From Gemmatimonadaceae bacterium (GTDB lineage Bacteria > Gemmatimonadota > Gemmatimonadetes > Gemmatimonadales > Gemmatimonadaceae), in NCBI GenBank assembly GCA_019752115.1, contig JAIEMN010000045.1:62001-126000 (forward strand): a DNA stretch of 64,000 bases, in the 5' to 3' direction. How positions within the stretch are numbered: the stretch's first letter is position 1; each line of letters begins with the position of its first letter. Below, piece by piece: positions 51,055 through 60,608 of the stretch. The notes beneath the pieces were generated by a model. The model was not told the origin of the DNA. It saw nothing but the letters and a program-made list of their open reading frames with translations, and did not search any database. The translations under genes were made by a program, and so were the position numbers.

Positions 51055-53796
51055 TCATCGGCTCGTCGCCCCCAACGCACGCACCTCCGCGAACCAGTTG
51101 CGCACCAGCACGAGACCCTCGCCCCGCACCGGATGCGTCAGCAGGAGGAGACCACCCCGACGACGCAGGGAAAACCCGCCGAGACCATCGGGTTCCACGG
51201 GGATCACTGCCCGCCGATCGATTACCCGGAGTGGATCGCCGCCGAGCTGCACCTCCTCCACTGATCCCGCACTACGGAAAACCAGACGCGTGCCATCGGA
51301 AGTCCACTCGGGCGTGTTGCCGCGCTTCGTCGAGACGCGCAGCCGATCGCCGCCGTCCGGGAAGCGCATGACGTACACCTGTGGCGTCGTCATCTCACCC
51401 GACTGGAAGGCGATCCATCGCCCGTTGGGCGAGAGTCGCGGGTACGTCTCATTGGCCGCGCTGGCCGCAATGGGCCGGACGCGGTCTGGCGCACCAACTG
51501 GGGCCGCCGGATCGACCACGAAGATGTCACGCGACGTCGAGCCGAACGGACGGGCGGTCGTCGGCGGGTTGCCGGGGTAGGTGCGGATGAGAATGCGTCC
51601 TCCCGGTGCGTATGCCGCGTCGGCTACGTTGTTGGTGCCCAGTTTCGCATTCGCCAGCACGAGCGTCGGGGGCGCGCTGGCATCCGCCAGGCGCTCGGCG
51701 ACCCCGGCATCGGTCACGTAGAGAATGCGATGACCGTCAGGCGACCACGACGGCCGGATGTTCTGGCCGCCGGTGGCGATGACCCGGCGGGATCGGCTCC
51801 GCAGGTCGAGCACGACGATATCGACTCCGGGCAGCGTGTCGGTTCCGACAGCGCGACCTGGCACGGCCGCGCGGCGCTGCGCCAAGACGACCTGCGATTC
51901 GTCGGGGGAGAGGGCGAAGCTTTCGACGACCGCCTCCAAACGAAGCGAGTCCTCGACTTCGTTTGTCGCCGAGAGCCAGTACAGCCGATCGGTGCTGTCG
52001 GCCGGCGCCGGGGCGTAGGCCAGTGTGCCGTCATCGCCGATGGCCACCTGCGGACGAATGTCGCTGGTGCCGAGATAGCCGCGCGCGATGTGCACTCGCA
52101 TCAGCGGCGTGGCCGGGCCGGTGAGGTGCAGCGTCTCAAGATCGAACGGGGCGATGAGCATCGTGCCGTCGTTCTGCACGTAGGCCAGATGACCCGTCGG
52201 CAGCACGCGGCCCCACACCGCTCGCACGATCGGGACGGACTTCCCGTCGGCGCGCCGCCACGCCGTCAGCATGGCCGACTCGGGATCGAGCTGGGCGAGC
52301 GCATAGGTCTCTCCGTTCAGTCGGCGAATGACCGAAAAGAGCAGCCCCGAGCCGTCTGGCAGCGGGCTCAGGGCATCCCGAACGATCGCCCGATCCTGAG
52401 GCAACAGGGTGTCCACGGCGCCGGCAAGCGTCCAGCGGATGATGCGACTGTTCGCGGCGAGATAGAGCGACGAGGAATCGGCCCATGTGGCGTCGGTATA
52501 CTCCGACGGAATGGTCTGGGCCTGTCCGGTGGCGAGCGTGATGACCTTGAACGTGCGATCAACATGAGCGAGCAGGCGTCGACCATCGGGTGAGAGGCGC
52601 GGCGCACTGGCGCCGTCGGTACCCGGTACGGACGTCGGCTCAAGCGCCGAGAGCGATTGGAGCCAGATGCTGCGCTTGCCGCCGCCGTCAAGGGCGCCAA
52701 CGAAGGCGAGGTGCGAGCCGCGGGCGGCGAGGTCGATGCCTTCGCTTTCCAGAGACGGTGCGTACGAGGCCGGCGCAAGGGACATGCGCACACGGGTGAC
52801 GGCATCCTGGTGCTCGCTGCCCGAGGGCGTTCGAAGCCAACGCGCCATCAGACCGAGCGTCGAAATGGCGAAGGCGATGGTTGCCATTCGCCAGCCGAGA
52901 GCGGTGCGTGTGAACATACCGCCGGTCTGCGCGGGCGCAGATGCACCTCGCTTCGCGGTGGGCGACGCCGAACGCCCCTCCAACTGATCGGCGAATGCGC
53001 GCGCCGATGCCGGTCGATCGGCCGGCAGCTTCTCGAGCGCGTGGTGCACCGCGTCCGCGACGTGCGCTGGCACGTTGCGTCGCAGCACATCAAGGCGTTG
53101 CGGCTCGGTGCTCATGACCTTCGCGACGATGGCCTGACTCGTGGGCCCCGTGAAGGGCGGTTCGCCGGCGATCATCTCGTAGGTCACCGCCCCGAGCGCG
53201 TAGATGTCGGCGCGCGCATCGATGGTGCGCTCGCCCATGGCCTGCTCGGGGGCCATGTACTGGGGCGTGCCGAGGGAGAGGCCCGTCTGCGTCATGCGGC
53301 TGCCGCCGGCATTCGTCACGGCGAGGGCGATGCCGAAGTCGGCGACCAACGCATGGCCGCCCTGCAGCAGAATGTTTTCGGGCTTGATGTCGCGATGAAT
53401 GACGCCGCGGTCGTGCGCATACTGGAGCGCGTCGGCGACCTCGCGCGCCAACAGCACCGCATCGGCAATCGGCAGCTGCTTCTCGCGCTCCAAGCGCGAT
53501 CGCAGTGTTTCCCCGTCGACGAACGGCATGACGTAGAACAGCTGCCCGGCCGCTTCGCCGCTATCGAACAGCGGCAGGATGTGCGGGTGCTGCAGACTCG
53601 CCGTCGTGCGGATTTCGCTCAGGAACCGCTCGGCGCCGAGCACGGCGGCGAGCTCCGGGTGCAGCACCTTGATGGCCACCTCACGCGCATGGCGCACGTC
53701 GCGCGCGAGATACACGGTGGCCATGCCGCCGGCGCCGAGCTCGCGGAGGAGCTCGTAGCGGTCGGCAAAGGCCGCGCGGAGACGGTCGGGAAGCAT
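51055..53796 (-). CDS. Transmembrane Ser/Thr kinase with beta-propeller (K8)
   Basis: The 913-residue protein starts at ATG 53796, 6 bp after the K9 stop. Landmarks are LGAGGMATVYLARD, Lys43, VIHRDIKPEN (Asp136), DFG at 153-155 and YMAPEQ. A span (WRMATIAFAISTLGLMARWL) leads to a propeller with SPDGRRLLAHVDRTFKV, SPDESQVVLAQRRA and SPNGRWIAFQSGEMTTPQVY. A segment with NAKLGTNNVADAAYAPGGRI is unlike the other members. The end is LVRNWFAEVRALG. Confidence 0.9.
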   Translation of the reverse strand: MLPDRLRAAFADRYELLRELGAGGMATVYLARDVRHAREVAIKVLHPELAAVLGAERFLSEIRTTASLQHPHILPLFDSGEAAGQLFYVMPFVDGETLRSRLEREKQLPIADAVLLAREVADALQYAHDRGVIHRDIKPENILLQGGHALVADFGIALAVTNAGGSRMTQTGLSLGTPQYMAPEQAMGERTIDARADIYALGAVTYEMIAGEPPFTGPTSQAIVAKVMSTEPQRLDVLRRNVPAHVADAVHHALEKLPADRPASARAFADQLEGRSASPTAKRGASAPAQTGGMFTRTALGWRMATIAFAISTLGLMARWLRTPSGSEHQDAVTRVRMSLAPASYAPSLESEGIDLAARGSHLAFVGALDGGGKRSIWLQSLSALEPTSVPGTDGASAPRLSPDGRRLLAHVDRTFKVITLATGQAQTIPSEYTDATWADSSSLYLAANSRIIRWTLAGAVDTLLPQDRAIVRDALSPLPDGSGLLFSVIRRLNGETYALAQLDPESAMLTAWRRADGKSVPIVRAVWGRVLPTGHLAYVQNDGTMLIAPFDLETLHLTGPATPLMRVHIARGYLGTSDIRPQVAIGDDGTLAYAPAPADSTDRLYWLSATNEVEDSLRLEAVVESFALSPDESQVVLAQRRAAVPGRAVGTDTLPGVDIVVLDLRSRSRRVIATGGQNIRPSWSPDGHRILYVTDAGVAERLADASAPPTLVLANAKLGTNNVADAAYAPGGRILIRTYPGNPPTTARPFGSTSRDIFVVDPAAPVGAPDRVRPIAASAANETYPRLSPNGRWIAFQSGEMTTPQVYVMRFPDGGDRLRVSTKRGNTPEWTSDGTRLVFRSAGSVEEVQLGGDPLRVIDRRAVIPVEPDGLGGFSLRRRGGLLLLTHPVRGEGLVLVRNWFAEVRALGATSR

Positions 53797-53802
53797 GCGG
53801 CG

Positions 53803-56481
53803 TCAGCGAGGGCGGGGAAGGGCCTGCTGCTTGAGGATCAAGCGCTCGCGGGCGTCGCCGCCGACCTGCAGCGGGCGGGCGAGCAGGATGCGGCCATCCG
53901 GGAACAGGTCGTACAGTTCGCCGATCTGGCCGTTGAATCCGGCGGCGTTCCCGCGCATGACCGGTACCGATTTGCCGAACGTGACGACGGCGCCAGGACT
54001 GACCGCCACCCGCATAAGATCGTTGAACACGTTGCGATAGAACAGGCTGCGGCTATCGCGCGACCACCTAGGCGATCGGCCGCTTCGCCCATCTGACACG
54101 CGGAAGCGCTGGCGGTCCACGTCGGGGAAGGGGTGCACGTCGACATATGTCGCGCTCCCCTCCTCCCGGGTAATTGCGATCCAGTGTCCATCGGGGGAGA
54201 GGGCGAACTCGCGCTCGCGTTCCGGGGTGCGCACGAGTGGGCGCAGCGTGGTATCGCCGGTGAGCGACGTGATGAAGAGATCCTCGTTGCCGAGCACAAC
54301 CAGCGTCTTCCCGTCCGACGCCATACGTGTCATGGACGTGCGGGACAACGGAAAGGTTCTCACGAGTCGCGGGCCGCGACTTCCATCGGCGGGCGTCACG
54401 AACAGCTGCCGCCGATCGGTCTGGCGGACGAAATAGATCAGCGAGCCGTCGGTCGACCAGAACGGATCCCACGCGTCAGTGGCGATGCGGCGGATGCTGG
54501 TGTTGTCCAGGCGCAGCTGTTCGAGGCCGACATCCTGCCCAAGGGGCTCTCGCAGCGCGATCAACGTCTCGCCGCGCGGATCCAGCTCGAACCCGCGCGG
54601 ATAGCGACCGTTGAACGCCGAGTCGAGATGCGTCGTAACGTCATCGCGCGCCACCATCACGAGCTCCTGTTGCACGCCCGCATGGACGCCCGCGATGTAT
54701 CCGATCAGGCCGTCGGGACCACTGACCACATCGGCACTGCCCAGCGCGGACAGTTGAACGCCGTCAGCCACGGGTACAGCCGCCCCGGTCACCTGCAGCG
54801 ACGGCACGTCGAAGGGAGCGGCGACCAGTGTCCCATCGGCCAGCAACGTGAGCAGATGGCCGGGTGCGGCATACCAGGCTGCCGCGCCTTTCATGAGCAC
54901 GCGATGGGATCGAGTTCTTGCGTCCCAGACGCCAATCTGCCGATTCTCCACATCGGCGGTCTTGTTGACGATGGTGAAGAGCACACCGCGGCCACCCGGT
55001 AACGCCGAGGGGAGCGTATGGAAGAGTTCACCCGCGCTCGTATCCGGCGTGGTCACGGGCTCGGGGACGCTGCGGGCGGCCGCGCGGACGCGGTGAATGC
55101 CGGAGCCAAACATCCGGCGCACGACGTACAGCCAGCCATCGTCGCTCCAGGCCACACCGCTATCGTCCAGCAGTGAGTCGGCCACGGTCATGCTGCTGTT
55201 GGTGCTGAGATCGACGATGCGCAACGCGCCGCCGGGAAGCCGCGTGATATAGGCGAGGCGGGGTGACCCGTCGGGTGCGAAGGTCGGATTGAGCGCGCCT
55301 TCGGTGCCGGGAATTCGCGTTCCGGTGAGCCGATTGAGCGGTCGCTGCCACAGCTGTCCGAGCCCCCGGCCGCCTGGGCCAGGACCGAAGTAGACGAGCG
55401 TGCGACCGTCGGGAGAGATGGCGAGCCGGCGCGGGCGATTGGTCACCGATGGGGCGGGCAGCAGCCCCTCGCTGTCCGGAAGCGCCACCGCGACCTGCAG
55501 CGGGACCGCGTCGACCGATGGGCGCGCGCGTAGCGCACTCCAGAGGCCGAACGCCACGGCAATTGCCGCCGTGATGTAGGCGATCGTCAATGTCGGTGCA
55601 CGTGACGGGACCGCCGCCGCGCGCCCGCTCATCTGATGCGCCGGTGCCATCGCACGCCCCTCGAGCACCTCGGCGAACTGCCGCGCCGAGGCGAACCGAT
55701 CGGCGGGAAGCCTTTCGAGGGCGTGATGCACCGCCTGTGCGACGGCCGCCGGGACATTGCGCCGCAGGGTATCGAGGCGTGGCGCATCGGTACTCAGCAC
55801 TTTCGCCACGATCGCCTGACTCGTGGGCCCTGTGAACGGCGGCTCGCCGGCCAGCATTTCGTACGTCACGGCGCCCAGTGCGTAGACATCGGCGCGCGCA
55901 TCGATGGCACGCTCGCCCATCGCCTGTTCCGGCGCCATGTACTGCGGCGTGCCCAAGCTCAAGCCCGTCTGCGTCATGCGCGCGCCGCCCGCATTCGTGA
56001 CGGCGAGCGCAATGCCGAAGTCGGCGACGAGCGCGTGCCCGCCCTGCAGCAGAATGTTTTCGGGCTTGATGTCGCGATGGATGACCCAGCGGTCGTGCGC
56101 ATACTGGAGTGCGTCGGCCACTTCGCGCGCGAGTTGCACCGCGTCGGCGATGGGGAGCTGCTTCTCGCGCTCCAAGCGCGACCGCAGCGTTTCGCCGTCG
56201 ACGTACGGCATCACGTAGAACAGCTGCCCCGCCGCCTCCCCGCTGTCGAAGAGCGGCAGGATATGCGGATGCTGCAGACTCGCCGTCGTGCGGATCTCGC
56301 TCAGAAACCGCTCGGCGCCGAGCACCGCGGCGAGCTCGGGGTGCAGCACCTTGATGGCCACTTCACGCGCGTGGCGCACGTCGCGCGCGAGGTACACGGT
56401 GGCCATGCCGCCGGCGCCGAGTTGGCGCAGCAACGTGTAGCGGTCCTGCAGGGCGGTGACCAGCGGCTCCGGGGCACTCAT
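53803..56481 (-). CDS. Transmembrane Ser/Thr kinase with beta-propeller (K9)
   Basis: The 892-residue protein starts at ATG 56481. Landmarks are LGAGGMATVYLARD, Lys44, WVIHRDIKPEN (Asp137, with Trp in place of the usual Gly before VIHRD), DFG at 154-156 and YMAPEQ. A span (LTIAYITAAIAVAFGLW) leads to a propeller with SPDGRTLVYFGPGPGGRG and SPDGHWIAITREEGSATYVD. The shared NWFxELR ending is absent; it ends LILKQQALPRPR. It begins a likely three-kinase transcript and has the upstream motif at 56490-56519. Confidence 0.91.
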   Translation of the reverse strand: MSAPEPLVTALQDRYTLLRQLGAGGMATVYLARDVRHAREVAIKVLHPELAAVLGAERFLSEIRTTASLQHPHILPLFDSGEAAGQLFYVMPYVDGETLRSRLEREKQLPIADAVQLAREVADALQYAHDRWVIHRDIKPENILLQGGHALVADFGIALAVTNAGGARMTQTGLSLGTPQYMAPEQAMGERAIDARADVYALGAVTYEMLAGEPPFTGPTSQAIVAKVLSTDAPRLDTLRRNVPAAVAQAVHHALERLPADRFASARQFAEVLEGRAMAPAHQMSGRAAAVPSRAPTLTIAYITAAIAVAFGLWSALRARPSVDAVPLQVAVALPDSEGLLPAPSVTNRPRRLAISPDGRTLVYFGPGPGGRGLGQLWQRPLNRLTGTRIPGTEGALNPTFAPDGSPRLAYITRLPGGALRIVDLSTNSSMTVADSLLDDSGVAWSDDGWLYVVRRMFGSGIHRVRAAARSVPEPVTTPDTSAGELFHTLPSALPGGRGVLFTIVNKTADVENRQIGVWDARTRSHRVLMKGAAAWYAAPGHLLTLLADGTLVAAPFDVPSLQVTGAAVPVADGVQLSALGSADVVSGPDGLIGYIAGVHAGVQQELVMVARDDVTTHLDSAFNGRYPRGFELDPRGETLIALREPLGQDVGLEQLRLDNTSIRRIATDAWDPFWSTDGSLIYFVRQTDRRQLFVTPADGSRGPRLVRTFPLSRTSMTRMASDGKTLVVLGNEDLFITSLTGDTTLRPLVRTPEREREFALSPDGHWIAITREEGSATYVDVHPFPDVDRQRFRVSDGRSGRSPRWSRDSRSLFYRNVFNDLMRVAVSPGAVVTFGKSVPVMRGNAAGFNGQIGELYDLFPDGRILLARPLQVGGDARERLILKQQALPRPR

Positions 56482-56489
56482 CGTTCCAC

Positions 56490-56519
56490 AACATGCACCG
56501 CTCACACCGGGTTCGCACG
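56490..56519 (-). promoter_or_regulatory. Two-part motif upstream of K9 (leaderless promoter candidate)
   Basis: On the minus strand CGTGC (56515-56519), 15 bases, then GGTGCATGTT (56490-56499), 8 bases before the ATG at 56481. The copy matches those of K5 and K10 in the whole 10-base word. Confidence 0.6.
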
Positions 56520-56617
56520 ACGTGAGGAGCCCGTGACACGCGGGTGGGCGCTATCGGCGCTGCTGGTGCTGAGTCGTCGCCGGCACGCTGATGGCGCGCA
56601 GGTCACGTGACCGGCGC

Positions 56618-57859
56618 TCAGAGCACCCGCCACCACGGGACCGCCACCACCTTCTCCCCCAACGTCATCGTGTCGTGTCCACCGTGCAGGAGCAGCCCTC
56701 CCACGGCGATATCCGCGTACTCGGCGAGGAAGGCTCGGAGACCGGCGGTGTCTCCTACGCCCGGCGAGCGCGTCGCCTTGACCTCGATCGCGAGCACTCG
56801 GCCATCTGGTTGCTCCACGACGAAATCCACTTCGCGCTGCGTCGCCGCCGTGCGCCAGTGATGGATCATCGGTCGCTGGGAGCGCGCCTGACTCCACGCG
56901 AGCAGATCCTGCAGGACCAGGTTCTCGAGGTGCGCCCCTGTGGGGGCCGGTGATCCGGACAGATGGAGCGCCATCGCGGTGTCGGACCAGTACAGGCGCG
57001 GTCGATGTGTGAGTCGACTGGTCCGGTTCACGCTGTAGGCCGGCACCCGAATCAACTGAAACGTCATGCTGAGCAGATCGAGCCACCGAGAGACCGTGGA
57101 GGTCGGAAGTCCGGTGGTTTGCGCCCACGCCGCCTGATGCTCCACCTGGCCAATGGCGGTACACGCCGCGCGCATGAGCCGAAGCAGATCGAACGGTCGA
57201 TCGATCGCCGAGAGCGCGGGGATATCTCGCGCCACGAGGGCATCGATGTAGCCCTGCAGCCAGTCCGCCTGCTGATCGCGCGTGGCCGCGCCCAGGGCCA
57301 GGGGAACGTAGGCCGTGCGCGCGGCCAGCGCGGTCCAATCGTCCGGCTGGCCGCCGGCGGCGTCGAGGAGATCACGCCACGCATGCGGCGCGGCGTCGAA
57401 CAGGAGATCCCAGCGACCGGCGCTGCCGTCACCGGCGCGTTCGCGACGGGTGAGCGGCCAGAGCGAGATGTAGGACGCACGTCCGGCGAGGGACTCCTGC
57501 ACGCGCCGCATGCTCAGCAGGTTCGCCGATCCGGTCAGTACGAAGCGCCCCGGGCGGCGATCGCGGTCCACCGCACGCTTGATCGCGACGAGCAGCTCCG
57601 GGGCGCGCTGCACTTCATCGATCACGAGATGATCGCCGCGCGCGACCAACCCTTCCGGATCGCGTAGCGCCTGCTCGCGGGTGGCCAGATCGTCCAGCGT
57701 GAGCTGGGTGAAGTGCCGCGTGGCGTCGGCGTGACTCACCAGGGTGCTCTTGCCGGTCTGTCGGGCACCCATGATCACCGCCACGGGCTGGATGCCGAGC
57801 ACGGCCGTGAGGTGCCGCTCAGCGAGCCGAGGGCGGTAGGGTTCGTTGTCCCGTAGCAT
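56618..57859 (-). CDS. DUF4143-type AAA ATPase (second copy)
   Basis: The 413-residue protein is a diverged paralogue of the one at 38104-39363. Walker A is GARQTGKSTLV, Walker B HLVIDEVQRAP, sensor FVLTGSANLL, then MRRVQESLAGRA and LWPLTRRE. The DUF4143 part has HHWRTAATQREVDFVVEQ and VLAIEVKATR with an E-x-K pattern, and ends VPWWRVL as the first copy does. An AT-rich nested palindrome covers the region just upstream of the start codon. It lies between K9 and K10. Confidence 0.85.
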   Translation of the reverse strand: MLRDNEPYRPRLAERHLTAVLGIQPVAVIMGARQTGKSTLVSHADATRHFTQLTLDDLATREQALRDPEGLVARGDHLVIDEVQRAPELLVAIKRAVDRDRRPGRFVLTGSANLLSMRRVQESLAGRASYISLWPLTRRERAGDGSAGRWDLLFDAAPHAWRDLLDAAGGQPDDWTALAARTAYVPLALGAATRDQQADWLQGYIDALVARDIPALSAIDRPFDLLRLMRAACTAIGQVEHQAAWAQTTGLPTSTVSRWLDLLSMTFQLIRVPAYSVNRTSRLTHRPRLYWSDTAMALHLSGSPAPTGAHLENLVLQDLLAWSQARSQRPMIHHWRTAATQREVDFVVEQPDGRVLAIEVKATRSPGVGDTAGLRAFLAEYADIAVGGLLLHGGHDTMTLGEKVVAVPWWRVL

Positions 57860-57888
57860 GGGATAAAATATCCCGTGTCGTGGGACAA
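57846..57888 (-). promoter_or_regulatory. Nested inverted repeats at the start of the second DUF4143 ATPase gene
   Basis: GGGATA (57860-57865) pairs with TATCCC (57869-57874) around AAA, directly next to the start codon at 57857-57859. Outside them TTGTCCC (57846-57852) pairs with GGGACAA (57882-57888). The layout is like that at the first copy though the sequences differ. No Shine-Dalgarno sequence is present. Confidence 0.55.
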
Positions 57889-57952
57889 TTTACAAGTCTA
57901 TGAGCAGATATAGTTTAGGGCGAAGTTGGAGCCATGGGTCGGCACGACGGAC

Positions 57953-60571
57953 TCATCGCGGAATCCAGTTCAGGATCCCGTTGATACGCCGTCGCGCCGT
58001 GGGCTCGCGCACCACCACGAAGCGCTCCCCGTCATCGCTGGCGCCGAGTCCGCGAATGGGGAGCTGCGTGCGGAACAGCAGTTGCGGTGCCCCATGCGTG
58101 AACGCTCCGCCGGTGGACACCGCCACCGACATGAGGGAATCGCCGATCGCGTAGACCACTTCTCGGTCGTTCCGCGTCCAACGGGGAAAGCGACCGCCGG
58201 CGGTGGAGAGCCGCACAACGGTGCTGTCGCTGCCGGTGCTGCGCACGTAGACCTCCGGATTGCCGGAGCGATCGGACACGTAGAGCAACCACTGCCCATC
58301 GGCGCTGAGTCGGGGCTGAGTCTCGGTCGTGGTCGGTCCGGCAATCCGTCGCGCCTGTTCGGGATGCGCCAGCGGCACGAGGTACAGATCGCGGTTCGTG
58401 TCGCTGCGTCCAATCGCCGACACGGCGGCGAGGGCGCCGTCGGCCGACACGCTCAGATCGTACAGGATGAGGTCGCGCATGCCGAGCACCGTATTGGGAT
58501 CACGGCTGCCGTCGGCGGGCGCCGCGACGAAGGTCCGAATCCCGGCGCCCCCCGGATTGGCGGAGTAGGCCACCTCCCGCCCGCCCGGGAGCCATACGGG
58601 CGCCGTGTTAAGGGAGTCCCGCGTGAGCCGGAAGAGCGTCATGGAGGCGAGATTGACGGTCCAGATATCCGTACGCACCGAGAGATCCCCAATGCCGACC
58701 GCCAGCCACCGCCCGTCGGGGGAGAGCGTCGGACCGTAGTACTGGCCCAACGGCAGCGGCAGCGTGCGGCCAAGACCGGTTCGATCGAAGAGCGTCGCCT
58801 CGTTCGGCGAGGCATCGCTGGGGAGATACCAGACCGTCCCGTTTCGCGCGGCGGTGAGATACGAGCCGGCCACCAGCGGTGCCGCGGCGTCGGTGGCGAG
58901 TGTGATGGGATCGCCCGCAACACGGCTGGTCGTTCGGTCGAACGGGTAGGCGCGGATGATGTTGCCATCGCCCACGACGAGGTAACCGGCGTCGACCCAG
59001 CTGACGTTGCTGCCGCTCATGCCGAGCGGTCGCACCTCGCCGGCCTCGTTCACCAGCACCACCTCGAACTCCCGCCGCCGCCCGCGAATGGCCACGAGCT
59101 CGCGACCACCGGGGAGGAAGTGCGGCCGCAGCAGGCGTTCGGTGGAATCGCGCGGACTGACCCACGGCGTCGGCGCGCCACCCGAGGCTGGCAGGCGCAT
59201 CAGCACCCCGTTGAGCGACAGTACGATCTGACCACGCTCGCTCCATGTCCCGCCGCTCGCGAGACCGACGACGGAATCGACCAGTACCTTGCGCGTGCCG
59301 GTACGGGTCACGAGCACGAGACGCGCGCAGCACTCGAGCCCGACGAGCTCCCGCCCATCGGGGGAGAAGAACGTCGTCCCGGTGGACGTCGCCCAGGGGA
59401 TGGCACTGACCCGACGGAAGGCGGTGTCGGCCGCCTGGCGCTCACTGAGGAGGAACCCGCTCACCGAATTCTGCTCGTGCACGACCAGCCGGTTCCCGTC
59501 CGGGCTGACCATCACGCCGTTGGGCATGATGGCGTTGTCGAGCGTGACGCGCATCAGCGGCAGCGCCGCGGGGCTCGTCGCCGAGGAGCGCGTGGCGCGC
59601 GACGCTGCAAACGCGCCGACGCTCACGCCGAGTGCCACGCCGCCGAGGAGGAAGGGCAGGGCCGCTCGCCAACGGGACGCCGTCGAGCGAACACCGGCCG
59701 CGCGCCCGTGCGGTGTCGGTGCCGTTGTTCGACTGGTTCCCGCTTCGGCGCGCAGTTGCTCGGCAAACGCGCGCGCCGAAGGGAAGCGATCGGCGGGCAG
59801 TTTGGCCATGGCCGTCAGGACGGCGACATCCACCGGTTCCGGGACGGTCTCGCGCTGACTCGTCAGCGGTCGCGGGCGCTCGGTGAGCACGCGCGCGACG
59901 ATCGCCTGACTCGTCGGCCCCGTGAACGGCGGCTCGCCGGCGAGCATCTCGTACGTCACCGCACCGAGTGCATAGACATCGGCCCGCGCATCGATGGTGC
60001 GTTCGCCCATCGCCTGCTCGGGGGCCATGTACTGCGGCGTACCCAGCGAGAGCCCGGTCTGCGTCATGCGGGCGCCGCCGGCGTTCGTGACGGCGAGCGC
60101 AATGCCGAAGTCGGCGACGAGCGCGTGCCCGCCCTGGAGCAGGATGTTCTCGGGCTTGATGTCGCGATGGATGATGCCGCGATCGTGCGCGTATTGGAGC
60201 GCATCGGCGACTTCTCTTGCCAGCAGCACGGCATCGGCAATCGGCAGCTGCTTTTCGCGCTCCAACCGCGAGCGCAGCGTTTCGCCATCCACGAACGGCA
60301 TGACGTAGAACAGCTGCCCCGCCGCCTCGCCGCTGTCGAACAGCGGCAGGATGTGCGGATGCTGCAACGACGCCGTGGTGCGGATCTCGCTCAGGAACCG
60401 CTCGGCGCCAAGGACCGCCGCGAGCTCGGGGTGCAGCACCTTGATGGCCACTTCGCGCGCGTGGCGCACGTCGCGCGCGAGATACACGGTCGCCATGCCG
60501 CCCTGCCCGAGCTCGCGGAGCAGTTCATAGCGGTCGGCCAGGGCGGCGCGCAGTGCCTCGGGGAGTCTCAT
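57953..60571 (-). CDS. Transmembrane Ser/Thr kinase with beta-propeller (K10)
   Basis: The 872-residue protein starts at ATG 60571; an in-frame ATG at 60583 lies inside the upstream motif and is less likely. Landmarks are LGQGGMATVYLARD, Lys44, IIHRDIKPEN (Asp137), DFG at 154-156 and YMAPEQ. A span (ALPFLLGGVALGVSVGAFA) leads to a propeller with SPDGNRLVVHEQNSVSG, SPDGRWLAVGIGDLSV and SADGQWLLYVSDRSGNPEVY. The short C-terminus ends INGILNWIPR. It precedes the second DUF4143 ATPase gene on the same strand. Confidence 0.91.
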   Translation of the reverse strand: MRLPEALRAALADRYELLRELGQGGMATVYLARDVRHAREVAIKVLHPELAAVLGAERFLSEIRTTASLQHPHILPLFDSGEAAGQLFYVMPFVDGETLRSRLEREKQLPIADAVLLAREVADALQYAHDRGIIHRDIKPENILLQGGHALVADFGIALAVTNAGGARMTQTGLSLGTPQYMAPEQAMGERTIDARADVYALGAVTYEMLAGEPPFTGPTSQAIVARVLTERPRPLTSQRETVPEPVDVAVLTAMAKLPADRFPSARAFAEQLRAEAGTSRTTAPTPHGRAAGVRSTASRWRAALPFLLGGVALGVSVGAFAASRATRSSATSPAALPLMRVTLDNAIMPNGVMVSPDGNRLVVHEQNSVSGFLLSERQAADTAFRRVSAIPWATSTGTTFFSPDGRELVGLECCARLVLVTRTGTRKVLVDSVVGLASGGTWSERGQIVLSLNGVLMRLPASGGAPTPWVSPRDSTERLLRPHFLPGGRELVAIRGRRREFEVVLVNEAGEVRPLGMSGSNVSWVDAGYLVVGDGNIIRAYPFDRTTSRVAGDPITLATDAAAPLVAGSYLTAARNGTVWYLPSDASPNEATLFDRTGLGRTLPLPLGQYYGPTLSPDGRWLAVGIGDLSVRTDIWTVNLASMTLFRLTRDSLNTAPVWLPGGREVAYSANPGGAGIRTFVAAPADGSRDPNTVLGMRDLILYDLSVSADGALAAVSAIGRSDTNRDLYLVPLAHPEQARRIAGPTTTETQPRLSADGQWLLYVSDRSGNPEVYVRSTGSDSTVVRLSTAGGRFPRWTRNDREVVYAIGDSLMSVAVSTGGAFTHGAPQLLFRTQLPIRGLGASDDGERFVVVREPTARRRINGILNWIPR

Positions 60572-60578
60572 ACGGCAG

Positions 60579-60608
60579 AACATGCACCGTCGAGCCCGCT
60601 CCTGCACG
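60579..60608 (-). promoter_or_regulatory. Two-part motif upstream of K10 (leaderless promoter candidate)
   Basis: On the minus strand CGTGC (60604-60608), 15 bases, then GGTGCATGTT (60579-60588), 7 bases before the ATG at 60571. Same layout as the copies before K5, K6 and K9. Confidence 0.6.
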
